Source: Casuarina equisetifolia (taxonomy: Eukaryota > Streptophyta > Magnoliopsida > Fagales > Casuarinaceae). From it: DNA of 64,000 nucleotides. Position numbers and translations under genes: made by a program. Below are positions 39,801-50,896 of this stretch, piece by piece (positions within the stretch are counted from its first letter, which is position 1; each line of letters begins with the position of its first letter). The stretch spans positions 8,873,501 to 8,937,500 of the forward strand of contig CM052361.1 of the NCBI GenBank assembly GCA_028551475.1, given 5' to 3'. The notes beneath the pieces were generated by a model. It ran no database searches. It saw only the letters and a list, made by a program, of their open reading frames with translations, and was not told the origin of the DNA.

Positions 39801-42800
39801 AAGACATTTATACAACAGATTTATGATACATATAGAAGTACATGTGTATAAAGACAAGAAATACTAGGTCCAAAAAAGAAAACCTGTGGATGTTTTTCCA
39901 AACTTTCAATAAGGCCATCAACAGATAATCTAAACAACTCTTTATTTGGGAGCTTCACTAATTTAAGTATGTTCTGCGTGGTAGATCTCACCAATGTGTT
40001 ACTGTCCATCAAAGTGCCAAGAAACTGCAAGATAAGATGGACATGATCAGAACAAAATGCCACTCTTCTTTGTTTGTATGGTGAATAGAATAAGTACAAA
40101 TCACTCTCACAAACTTACCATAAAAAATTTGAAACTGTTAAAGAAAACCAACCAAACAAATGTAAAAAGAATACACCAGAAGAGCAAATATAATCACAAT
40201 TTATTTGGACCAAAGAATTGAAAGAACAACCTTAGACTCAGGAAGATGGGAAAAAAAATCCTTATTAGAAGCTTGGAAAACTGAAGTACTTCATCTACAG
40301 AAACTCCATCAGGATTCCATACTTAAATTTTAGGCTCGCAGTCTTTCTATGGAATCCAATCCTGTGAGGTAAGCTTTGCTTGGTATATTTGAATAAAACA
40401 ATAAAAATTCATAGTTAAGCAAAACATTGAAATGGCTAGTTTCGACTCATTATAGAAAGCACATCTTACAGTCATAGACAGTATGTAAAACAAAATTTCT
40501 CATACATTTAATTGTAAAATATAGTTGAAATCTTCTCAGTATCAAGGATCAGGAATTACCATGTGCATGTGTGTTTCTTGCACCTTTAGATGGCCACAGG
40601 TGGCCATATGCAGCATAGTCTCTAAAGCTTGCAACCGGACAGATGTCGAATCATCATTTAGTACATCCATTAACAAATCTAAAGCCTTCCCAGCGAACTC
40701 AGCAGAGATGATAGAGAGTGTGCGAAAGGAATGACAAGCAGACTTTCTAACCTTCACATTTAGCACAAACACCAGCATAATTAAAAAGATTGTGGAAGAG
40801 GAAAGAGGATCTAATCCATGTTGAACATGTTCAAACTCAAAAATGATCTCTATAGTAGGCCACAAAACCATTGACAAATATCACAATATTTCTAGAACTA
40901 ACATATCTGAAATAGTCTCATGGTTTCTTAAGTAACATATCTGAAAAGAACAGGTACTTATGACAATAAGCATAATTTCATAAAACCTGAAACCAAGATT
41001 CCAGTCCAATCAAAGTGTACATTAGTAATAAAAGCAATTTATTACGAAACTAAAAGATTAGGAGATGAGACAGAGTCTCAAACCATCATAACCAAAAATT
41101 AGAAAAGAAAATAAATCTACATCAACAATTCTGCGTTAGAGAAAGAGAGTGCAATAACAACAACAACAAAAGTTACCTCAGAGAATTCATCCTCAAGCCC
41201 ATGCACTAAAACTCCAGCCATACTTGATGCCAGTATTCAAATTGTTCAGCAGGGCATTGACCAAGAGATCTCTTCTCTTTTATGATGCCCAGAACTCTCT
41301 TTGATAAAGTTTGTAGAAGAACATCCTCAGACACCATTTCTATCTTCCCAAGGGCATCAAATGCTTCAACTCGGACCTCCATGCTCATATCTCTTCCCAT
41401 AGAACAGAGCTGCAAGCATAATTAGGCATGAGATATCATGGTAAGGACTCGAAAAAATGCTTGAATATCAGATGAAATAACATTATCAAGACTAGATGAC
41501 GTGAGGGGAATGTCCTACCATACACATGATGCAAGGTGAGGATGATGATTTATTTCCTTGAAGAGCTACTAGAAAATATTTGACTCAATCAGATTTGTGC
41601 AACAATCCAAAATTGCAGGGTACTTACAAAGAACATCACAGAGGGGAAAAAGAGACTATATCAATGGCAAATTACAATAACAGTTAAAACTCCTGAGACC
41701 CCAAGACAAAAATCAAGCACCGATGTGATAAAAATTTTGGTCAAATTAATAAGTAGCACCACAGACAGCTCCCTCCTGTCGACCTGTCTGAGAGCAAGTA
41801 TTCTTTATATGCTCTAGCATTTTACAAAGTTACGACAAACCCCCAAGGACGCATGATAAAACTTGAACAGCATCATGAACAAGGACACAGCCCACAAAAC
41901 ATAATTACTGACCACAAAGTCTGTTGGCGTGCTGGTAAAAACAACATGATAAAATCTAAGGCATTAGCAGAATAAGAGAGGACAACAGAATCATCACATA
42001 TAACAGTCTAGAGAGATACCTTGACGAATAAGTCATCTGACCAATATAGTTTTGCCTCTGGGTTGGACGCTGCAAGCATCGGACCCCATGCACTTACCTA
42101 ATTTCATAACATACATAAATTCCATTAGCATCCACACGCCATAAATTCCACAAGGTGAAAACCCACTGCCCCATTCGTCGCATTGAACACTTGACAAGAG
42201 AGAAACTACAATTAGAAGAAGAAAAAGAAAACTTTTATCCTCATATTAGCCTTTGTACTCTACTTCTCGATAGTGGAACTCAAGAAAAACCTCTTTAGTT
42301 TACATGGACTACCATTTAATAAGAGTACAATTTCCATGAGCATCACCATAAACAAAAACTCAGAAATCTCAAAGAAACCCCAATGTATGACGTGCCCTTG
42401 TTGAATACAACAGGACATTCTTGTATGCTCTGTTAAATCAACTGAAAAACCATAGTTCACTGTTATAATGATGTATCTACTCCAAAATACCAAATAAAGT
42501 AATTCAATTATTCGAGCTACAAACTTATTCTTCAAGTAAACAAATTCCTAAGAGAAAGCAACTAAATTTTAGAGTACAGTCTCACCGCGCGAACTGCAGA
42601 GGATCTCACGTAATCTTCCATGTCACGAAGAAGCTCAACGGCACGGCAATAACAGCCCTCAATCATATCAGTTTCCTCAATAACACCGGGCTTGCTCAAT
42701 CCAACGACTCCATCGAGCGCGATTTTCCTCAACTGCGGATAAGGATCCTTGCTAAACCCCAGAAAGAGAGTTAACAATACGTACGGCCCAATGCGGAACC

Positions 42801-43254
42801 GCTCGGCACTTCTAAGAAGCCATGACCGCACGGACACGGAGGGACTAAAGCAAAGAGAGACGAACCACTGATCGTCAAGCTCCACTTGCGTTCCGTCATG
42901 GCCCGCTATTAAAGCGAGCACGTCGAGCGACTCAGCGGCGAGACGGGTCGACTCGGGTGAGAGGAATGAGTGGGAGCGAACAGAGTCGGAGACGAGGCGA
43001 GAGAGGGTCGGGTGGTGGGATGCGAGGTCAGAGAGGAGCTTTAGGGTTTGGTGAAGGACAACCAGATCGCGACTTAGCCGGAGAGAGCGAGTTAGGGTTT
43101 CCAAGATTAAGGAAATAGTGGATTCGGGAGTGCAGGGTGCGACGATTAGGGATCTGAGGGAAGCTAGGTTCCGGGAACGGAGCGGTTCATCGGCGAGGTT
43201 CGATGAGGGAGTGCTAAGACGCTGTTCGCACGTCATCAGCACGTGTCCCGCCAT
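36860..43254 (-). CDS. SIEL-like ARM/HEAT-repeat protein, two single-base frameshifts
   Basis: Eight exons on the minus strand: 43254-42586, 42097-42020, 41409-41177, 40751-40560, 40024-39884, 39756-39667, 38705-38173 and 37783-36860 (stop TGA), all GT-AG. The expected length is about 953 residues. The product resembles Arabidopsis SIEL (At3g08800), an armadillo-fold protein that binds SHORT-ROOT, sits on endosomes and aids its cell-to-cell movement, and is related to Integrator subunit 4. Helical repeats are visible (VRKSACHSFRTLS, VRSTTQNILKLVKL, VRVEAFDALGKIEM). In exon 3 near 41236 and in exon 8 near 37206 the good frame jumps by one base, each consistent with loss of one base in a short A or C run. 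Splice sites and phases are otherwise intact. The start MAGHVLMTCEQ was chosen over an in-frame ATG at 43317. Either the assembly has two errors or this copy is a recent pseudogene. Confidence 0.82.
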
Positions 43255-44142
43255 TGAAGCAGCTCGAAGCTTTGATACTAAAGCTGTTAAGGTTTTACAG
43301 GAAGAGCTTCTCACCACAGGGAAACATCGTCACCGCGATCATCTCGTTAAGTCAACAACCATGAATCTGTAATCCTTAGGATGATTTTTACCTTAAAATA
43401 TAGCAAGATTAACTAAATTTATTCTAAAAACACAATGCGCTTGATGTCATGTTATATCGGTTTGTTTAAAATTTTCTTTAAATAAAATATACGAATTCTC
43501 CTTCCAATTTTTTTTAAATCTAATATTAGAACTCGTATTTTGATTTCAACCCTCATTATATAAAAAAGATGTTTTTCTAATCATGAGGTCTAGAGGGTAT
43601 GAACAATATGTCAAAATATATGTAAAATATTAATTATTTTTTACTTTAAAATTAACTTATAAAAGAAAAAAATGCTTCAGTAAACTCACGTTCGAGTTTT
43701 AACACTCACATGAAAAGAAATGTTCTCCTATTACTAAAGTTTGTGTTATAGGATGCGAGTGCTACATTGGCACGAAGTGGCACGTTAGAGCCCAAAACAG
43801 CCACGTCACATCAGCCTTAGCACCACGCAAGCCCTAGATGAAATAGAGAGGAGTAGTCTGCGAGACCCAACGACCCCATGCAACCCGCTTACCTGAAATT
43901 GTATTATTCGTTCATTTAAAAATCTCATTGGCATTGCTATCGGAAATTTTCTGGATTTGATTTGATTCCTTTCTTTCATTGTTTTTCATATGTAAATTTG
44001 TCTATATAGATCTCAGAATTGATGTTTGTAATTATTGAGAAAGTTAATCAAAATTTTGTATACGAAATTAGGGTTTTTGTTCTCTTTTCTCTTTTCTTTC
44101 TACATAACCCAAAATCCAACACTAATCCTTTATTCTTTTATA
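43255..44142. other. Upstream of the SIEL-like gene; possible LTR of RT-D at the right end
   Basis: The first part is the SIEL-like promoter and leader. From about 43900 the sequence leads up to a Met-tRNA-type primer-binding site at 44143, so part of a plus-strand 5' LTR may lie here. Its left end is not definable and no matching second copy was found. Confidence 0.35.
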
Positions 44143-44440
44143 GTATCAAGAGCCTTTGCTAATGCCCTCACTATTAGATTCCAATGTCTTCTCCTATTTT
44201 ATTCCACCTTGTCCTAATATGTGTCATAAACCCCACCCTCTTTGCCAACTCAACCATGCCCATTGCCCTAATTTCTTCATTAGCACCCCCACTACCCCTT
44301 CACTAAAAGTCCATGAACATTTCAATGGCACCAACTTTATCATTTGGAAGGCCCAGTTGCTTTCATTCTTGGATTCAAATTAGTCGTTATCAATTCTTGA
44401 AGGCACTCAGGTTACCTTTTTGACCACCATTGTGACAATG
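44143..44440 (+). pseudogene. RT-D: plus-strand copia gag, N-terminal remnant
   Basis: TATCAAGAGC at 44143 resembles a Met-tRNA primer-binding site. It is followed by a decayed gag start with the typical copia segment LKVHEHFNGTNFIIWKAQLL near 44308-44370, then a stop. The later part of a plus-strand gag appears at 58.0-58.8 kb, beyond the nested elements. This suggests that RT-B inserted into RT-D. Confidence 0.5.
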
Positions 44441-44684
44441 ATGGAATCGAGTGCCAAAATCCTATATCAAGGAAATACTCAGTTCAAGTGGCCAAAATAG
44501 TAATATGTGGGAGAATTGCCTTCTAGCTTGTATTCACTTGTGTATTACTTACATATGAAGTCATTTACAATCATGTATATATGAACAAAAGGAATCTATT
44601 GGACCCATAAGTTAGCTAGTGGGCTAGTTTAAGGAAACAACCATAAACAACTAAAAAGCCCTCAACACATTATACACTTCAACA
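44440..44684 (-). repeat. RT-B 3' LTR (left copy)
   Basis: Matches the right copy with many substitutions. The plus-strand end ...CACTTCAACA corresponds to a sense-strand start TGTTGAAGTG right after the polypurine tract. The left edge is uncertain by tens of bases. Confidence 0.6.
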
Positions 44685-44899
44685 CTTCCTCTCAAGATGG
44701 AGATTTGTATAAATCAAATATTTCAATCTTGGATAATAAGTAATGATGTTGTGGGCTACATAATGCCTTAGTAAAGACTTATGTAGGTTGTTCCCACATA
44801 TTAACATAATAAGTTCACATAATGCCTTTCTAAATCTTCTCTTAAACAAAGTGGTAATTTATCTTGATATGTTTAGTTTTCTAATGAAATATAGTATTT

Positions 44900-47800
44900 G
44901 CTGTAATGTGTCCAGCTATTTCACTATCATAGAAAAATGGGATCAAACAAGGAATAGTGACACCTGGGTCCAAAAATAATTCCAGTAGCCAAATTATCTC
45001 ACAAACAATGTATCTGATTGCTTTATATTCGAACTCAACTAAAGACTATGATATAGTAGGTTGCTTTTTAGCCAACCATGATACTAAAGAGTCTCCTAAC
45101 ATGATAAAATATCCAATCACAAATTTTTGTGTCATGGGGCAAGTGGTATAATCCGAATCACAATAAGCAATAAGCTCTAACCTGGATAGAGATGAAAGAA
45201 ATATCCCAAGTTCGGGAATTCCTTTTATGAACTTCAATAATTGCATAGTTGCATCCATGTGAGTGCACTTAGGTTTGTGAGTGAATTGACTAGGTCAAGT
45301 ACAACTGTATTCCAATCATCCTTTGATGAAAACTATAATATCTAAGAATATGATCATCCCATCTTTTGGGGTCCCCTTCATCATATTTTGGAGTGGTGAG
45401 CTTTACATTATGCTTCAAGGGGTGATCACTTGCTTGGATCCTCCAAGTCCAACCTTTGATACTAGTTCCAAGGCACATTTAAGCTAACTAAGATATATCT
45501 TTTTAGGCTGAGCAAACTATCTCTATCCTAAGGAAATATTTGTATTGTCCAAGATCTTTCATATGAAATATTGAATGCAAATATCTCTCAAGTTTAGAAA
45601 TTGCAACAATATTGTCCCCTGTTACCAGTATAAAATCAATATAGAATAAGAGAATAATAAACGAATCTTTAGTCCGTTTGGTGAATAATGCATAATTATG
45701 CAGGGATTGTCGAAAACTTCCTAAAAGTAAGGCATCCATGAATTTGGCATACCATTGCCTTGATGCCTGCTTTAACCCATATAACGATTTTTTCAAACAA
45801 CATACAATTTCTCCCCTTATGAAGGAAAACCAAGTGGAAGCTACATGTAGACTTCTTCCATCCAGTCTCTTTGTAAAAATACATTCTGCATATCTAACTA
45901 ATGAAGGCTTCAATTCCTTATTAAGTTGATACTCATAATTGATTTCACTATCATTGACTTAATCATTAGTGAGAAGGTTTTATCATAATCAATACCTTCT
46001 TGTTGTGTATAGCCCTTGGCTATTAAACAGGCTTTGTATCTATTTATTATGCCATACGCACGATACTTAACCTTTTACACCTACTAACATCTAATGGCTC
46101 GATGACCATATGGAAGTGTTATAACATCTCATATGCAATTGGCCTTGAGGGTTGCTAATTCTCTATCCTTTGCATTAATCCAATTGTTGTCATTAAATGC
46201 ATGATGATATGTTTTTGGTTCAATAATGGTAAAGATTGAGGTGACAAAGTTTTAGTAGTATGGATGAAAATGATCAAGTGAGAAATGATCAGATATGGAG
46301 TATTTATTGTTTGACCTTATAGAGGTGGTCAAACAAATGTAATTGGTAGTCCAAATGGGAGGATGTGTGGTCGTGAGGATCGCGGAATGGCTAGCAATGA
46401 TGGCTCAAAGGTTGGTTAGTTGTGACAATGGGAGGAAGGTCAATAGGTTGAGAATTAGTACCTGATAGGTCTGGAGAAGAGCTATTCCCTCTAGGTAGTG
46501 TCTTTGGCACACCCAAACATGGCTTTAGTGAATAGGTAGTGGATCACAAGACTATGCAACGTTTAAAGCTAGGGTAACATGATTTGAAGGCAAATCATGA
46601 AGAAAATTTGAGTTCTTACTCGAAGCAAAAGAAGAATCATATTCATAAAACACAACATCACAACTTACTAGAAATTTTCCACTATTTGGAATGTATACTT
46701 TATATCCCTTCTGACTAAAAAAGATGCATGGAATGGCCTTAGGAGCAAATTTATCCTTGGGTCATAAATCAAATGCATAACATCTACACCTAAAGACTTG
46801 AAAATGATATAATAAGGGTGGCTTCCCATGTAGTATTTCAAAAGGAAATTTATTCCTTAGTTAGGCATTAGGTAATTGATTAATGATGTGAGTGGCCTGT
46901 TGATAGACATTCCCTAAAAAACATGTAAGAATGTGAGCTTTAAACATTAAGGCTCATGCAATGTTTAGTAAGTGATAGTGTTTACATTCCACCATTCCAT
47001 TTTGTTATGGAGTGTAAACGCAAGAGCTCTCGGGTTGTATTCCATGAAATGCCAAGAAAGAAGAGCATGTAATGGAAAAAAAAAAATTATGTCCCATTAT
47101 TAGAGCGAATATGCTTGACATGGGCACCATGTTGATTTTCAACCATAAAAGAATAAACGATTGAATAATAAGAAAAACTTTATCCTTAAAATGCAAAAAA
47201 AATGTCCAAGTTGCAAAAATGATTAACAATAATAAAAAAATATCGTGACTTTTTATGATTGGTTTCTTAGTGTGGTCTCTATCAATTCCTATGGACAAGG
47301 TCAAAAACAACATTACTAAAATTTTGACGTTATGGAAAAATAGATCAAGTTTGTTCACCAATGGACAAATAGAATAGTAAAAGAAATCAGGATACTGTAC
47401 ACATTTTCTTCATGCAAAATTGCATTTTTAAGAGTTATGTCCTAACTATCTATGTTATAAAATATAGCTAGAAAGAGCATTGTCATTACATTGTTTGTTC
47501 ACATTCAAATAAGACAAAAATGAATGGATACTATTTAAATAATATGTAATACAATGTGACAACTCAAAAAGAGCAGGTTACAAAAAATAAATCCCCTGAA
47601 TCACTTTTTCCAGTCCGATCACCTACCCAATCATATGATCTTGGAAAAAGCAGAAATCATAAAAAAACATGACAATGCAATTGCAATCAGAGGTAATTTT
47701 TTTTACTGAGAGCAAATTAAATTTTAAATAAAGGATATAAAGGACATGGTTCAAGTGTATTAAATTTATAGGTTATGCATGTCCAATATGAATGGCATAG

Positions 47801-48628
47801 ACATATGTGCTATCAAACAATTTAATAGGCAACAACTTATGTAAGCATGGATAGTAAGAATATAAAAAGCTTAAATTACACATGACGTGGTCACTTACTC
47901 TTGAATTGATAATCCATGGAAAATTTAAAATTGATTAGAGTAGGAAAAGTTTAGGAATTTCATAATTTCCCAATGATTGGGAAGCTATGTTGTTTTGCTA
48001 CTAATTCAAGTTGAATGGTAGAAAATGAAGGCTTGTTAGGTGCATGGTGCTTGTGAAAGATGGGTTCCCTATCTAATTTTGTTAGCTCATTGGTTACTGT
48101 TGCTCTAGATTATGAATATGAGGGCTAAACAAGCCTGCAGCTTGCAACTTGTGAGAAGAAACAGTTGAAATCGAGATTGGCCCATGCGCGCTTGGATAAT
48201 AAACATATGAGACCGAGTAATAGTGACCTTGTGGCTAATACCCATAAACGGGGCCTAATTGGTGTGGTCCACCAAAACGTGCAAAAGGTGTTGGCTCAAA
48301 TTGTGACTTAATAGTAGGCCCACCTTGAACAAGTTCTACCTCAATAGAATTCATAAAACTCGCTCCATCATGCCTAGCAGCATTGTCAACTTGGAACATC
48401 TGTCCTTCTCTGGTTTTCTTCTCCTTTCCTCTCAATGTCCACCTAGGAGGATAGCCAACCAAGTGATAGCATTGGTCCCTAGAGTGGCCTAACTTGTGGC
48501 AATGGGATCACATTGTTTTCCCTCTTGAATATGCCTTCCCCATGGCACTGAACTGTTTAAAACTTGCCAAAGAGGACACATCGAGGAGATTTCCATGTTC
48601 GTTGGCACCATTCTCCTACTTTTTGGCC
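44900..48628 (-). pseudogene. RT-B pol and C-terminal gag remnant
   Basis: Read right to left: a gag C-terminal piece (48462-48235, rich in Pro/Gly/Gln) with a possible zinc-knuckle zone at about 48480-48520; integrase-region debris (about 46900-47400); reverse transcriptase (45913-45503) with CLKKSLYGLKQASRQWYAKF and an altered catalytic box YIDF in place of YVDD; and RNase H (45258-45046) with AYCDSDY. Multiple stops and frameshifts make it non-functional. Confidence 0.7.
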
Positions 48629-48633
48629 TGATG
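48629..48633. repeat. RT-C target-site duplication, left copy
   Basis: TGATG directly left of the RT-C LTR, identical to 56810-56814. Confidence 0.8.
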
Positions 48634-49780
48634 TTTTAGTTCTTAAGTCACCTAAGAAGGAAGGTTGAATTAGGTATCTCCCTTATTTTTCTTTTATAAA
48701 CCGACTCTATACTAAGTTATAAAAATTTTATGGCTATCTAACTCAAATATAAAGCTATCAAAGAAGTAAAGGTATACCTAATAAAACACCTAATAAACAT
48801 ACAAATAAAGATGCACACAGAACCCCTTTCTTTAAGTGAATCAGACTTCCTTAATTTGAGTCCTACTCCACTTCCTTTAGTAAAGCACTAAAAGGTCTTT
48901 TTCCTTTCCAAAAGAGAAACAATTTCTCTTTAGGTTTACAATGGGACTAGTAATCCACGAATTACAACTCAGAATAAGAAAATCAAATAGTTCAGCACCT
49001 TAACTAGATCATCAATACAATATTAAGCTTATAATGGTGCTGAATGGAAGATACCCAAAGTTAGGTAAAACCTTAACCTTTGGATTTTGAGATTGAAGCA
49101 AAATATAAATGATATAGTCAAAACAATGATTTTGCTTCAATACAAAGCTTATAGAGATTAGAAAGCCTTTAGGAAGAAATAGTGCTTGAACTTGAAGAAC
49201 CCTTTTCTTTGATTCTTTTCTACTTAGATAATCTTCTTCATACGAGTTCTTTTTCTTTTATAGAAGCCGTCAGCCACTAACCCATCTTGTAGATTTCTTC
49301 CCATTGGAGATTCTTCTCGTTGGCTCAAGTTTCAATCTCCAACGAAGATATCGGCAAATCTGCAGCTAATTTCTTCTTTTGATTTCGAGAGAGAAAGAAA
49401 GAGAGAGACATAGAGACGGAGGCATAGGTCGGGGCTGATTTAGGGCTTTTCTTTCCTTAGTAGGTGAGCGATGTCATTAAGCATTGTAAGTCCTCAAGTT
49501 ATGGTCACGTGAAGCATTATATGGATCTCACATAGAACAGGCAGGCTGCACATAGGTTGCACCTTGGTGTTACATGGACTAGAACCTCTTTGGCCACGAG
49601 TTCACTAGATTATTGTAATAACAGACTTGGGCCTCTCAAATGAGTTGGTCTTTTGACCATATAATAGCCTGCCTAAGAATAGTAGTAAAATGAGAATGTA
49701 TTTAATATACATATAATTATTTTATAGCTTGATTATTTTTCTTTCCTTAATACCAATTATCAAAAACATTATATTTATCA
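48634..49780 (-). repeat. RT-C 3' LTR (left copy)
   Basis: 1147-bp LTR. The first plus-strand base pair is TT where the right copy has TG, so the terminal dinucleotide is mutated. It ends ...TTTATCA. Confidence 0.88.
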
Positions 49781-50040
49781 ATCTCCCCCTTTTTTGATGA
49801 TGATGAAAATAAAACCTTTAATGTATGTTTGCTCCCCCTGATCATGTGATATAATCAATGACAAGGAACAATTAATGATATGTATGCATGCAGATTTTGT
49901 TTCCTCCCCCTGATAGTGAGATATAAGCATTAATGTCTTGCATAGATTCTAATTTTCGTGTGCTCCCCCTATCAATGAAGTATAGCAGTAATATTATGTG
50001 TAAACTCAGATTTATGTTTGCTCCCCCCATCATTTTGTCG
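49781..50040 (-). repeat. Array of polypurine-tract-like blocks in RT-C
   Basis: Five C-rich blocks on the plus strand (CTCCCCCT and variants near 49783, 49832, 49903, 49962 and 50022) are spaced roughly 50-70 bases apart. Most are followed by GAT/ATC and an AT-rich segment. On the sense strand they read as AGGGGGAG polypurine tracts, and only the one at 49783 touches the LTR. Confidence 0.7.
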
Positions 50041-50329
50041 TGGGCATATAAATCAATTATAATCAGAAACTAACCACCAAATATGTGTTTCTAATATTAG
50101 GCTCACTAGTTAATGCTATGATTACACTAATATGGTAATGTTAGGTTCAAATTCAAATAAAAGAATTAAATGCTATGCCATATGAACAATGTCAAATGCA
50201 GAAGGTGTGAAAACATTAATGCAATATTCTACAAGGCAATAGTTTCCAAAATAACATATATAAAGCATGAAATGGAGGGCATTGAATGTGATATTCAATA
50301 AGGAAATAGTTTCCAAAAGAATGAGACAG

Positions 50330-50443
50330 GAAGTTGAAACTGTAGAATGCAATATTCGGTGTGAAGCATTAATACCATGTATAACAGAAGTTAAAGCTAT
50401 AGAATGCAATATTTGGTATGAAGGATTAATGGCATGTATAACA
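50330..50443. repeat. 57-bp tandem repeat in RT-C
   Basis: Two adjacent 57-bp units (50330-50386 and 50387-50443) differ at a few positions; both contain TAGAATGCAATATT. Partial related units precede them from about 50165. Confidence 0.75.
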
Positions 50444-50896
50444 ACAGTTAATCTCTCCCTTTTTTTTCATCATTAGCAAGATAAGAAAGAAGAGTAAAGA
50501 AGGAAGCAAAGTGTACTTGGGGCATGAAACGAAAAAAGATAGGAAAGCATAAACAATACCTAAGATTGCCAAATAGCGACCCACTTACCTCCTCGGATAA
50601 CAATTAATAAGAAAGGGAAAGATCATACTAGGGCTTGATGGACATTAACATGTCAATAATAGTCGCAATGGGACAAGGAGAGACAATAGAGGATGTTTAG
50701 AAAAACATCCCATGTAAGATATGAAAAACCAATCCAACAACATTAAAAGTGATGTGGATAAGCAGTGATCATATCTATTATTGTAGTGATGCAGTGTAGG
50801 CTAATGTACATCATTATATGTATGCATGCCTAACTCTCTACGTAATGTACAGAATCTATGTGTGTCTAATGGCTTAGTGAATATGTTAGCTAATTG

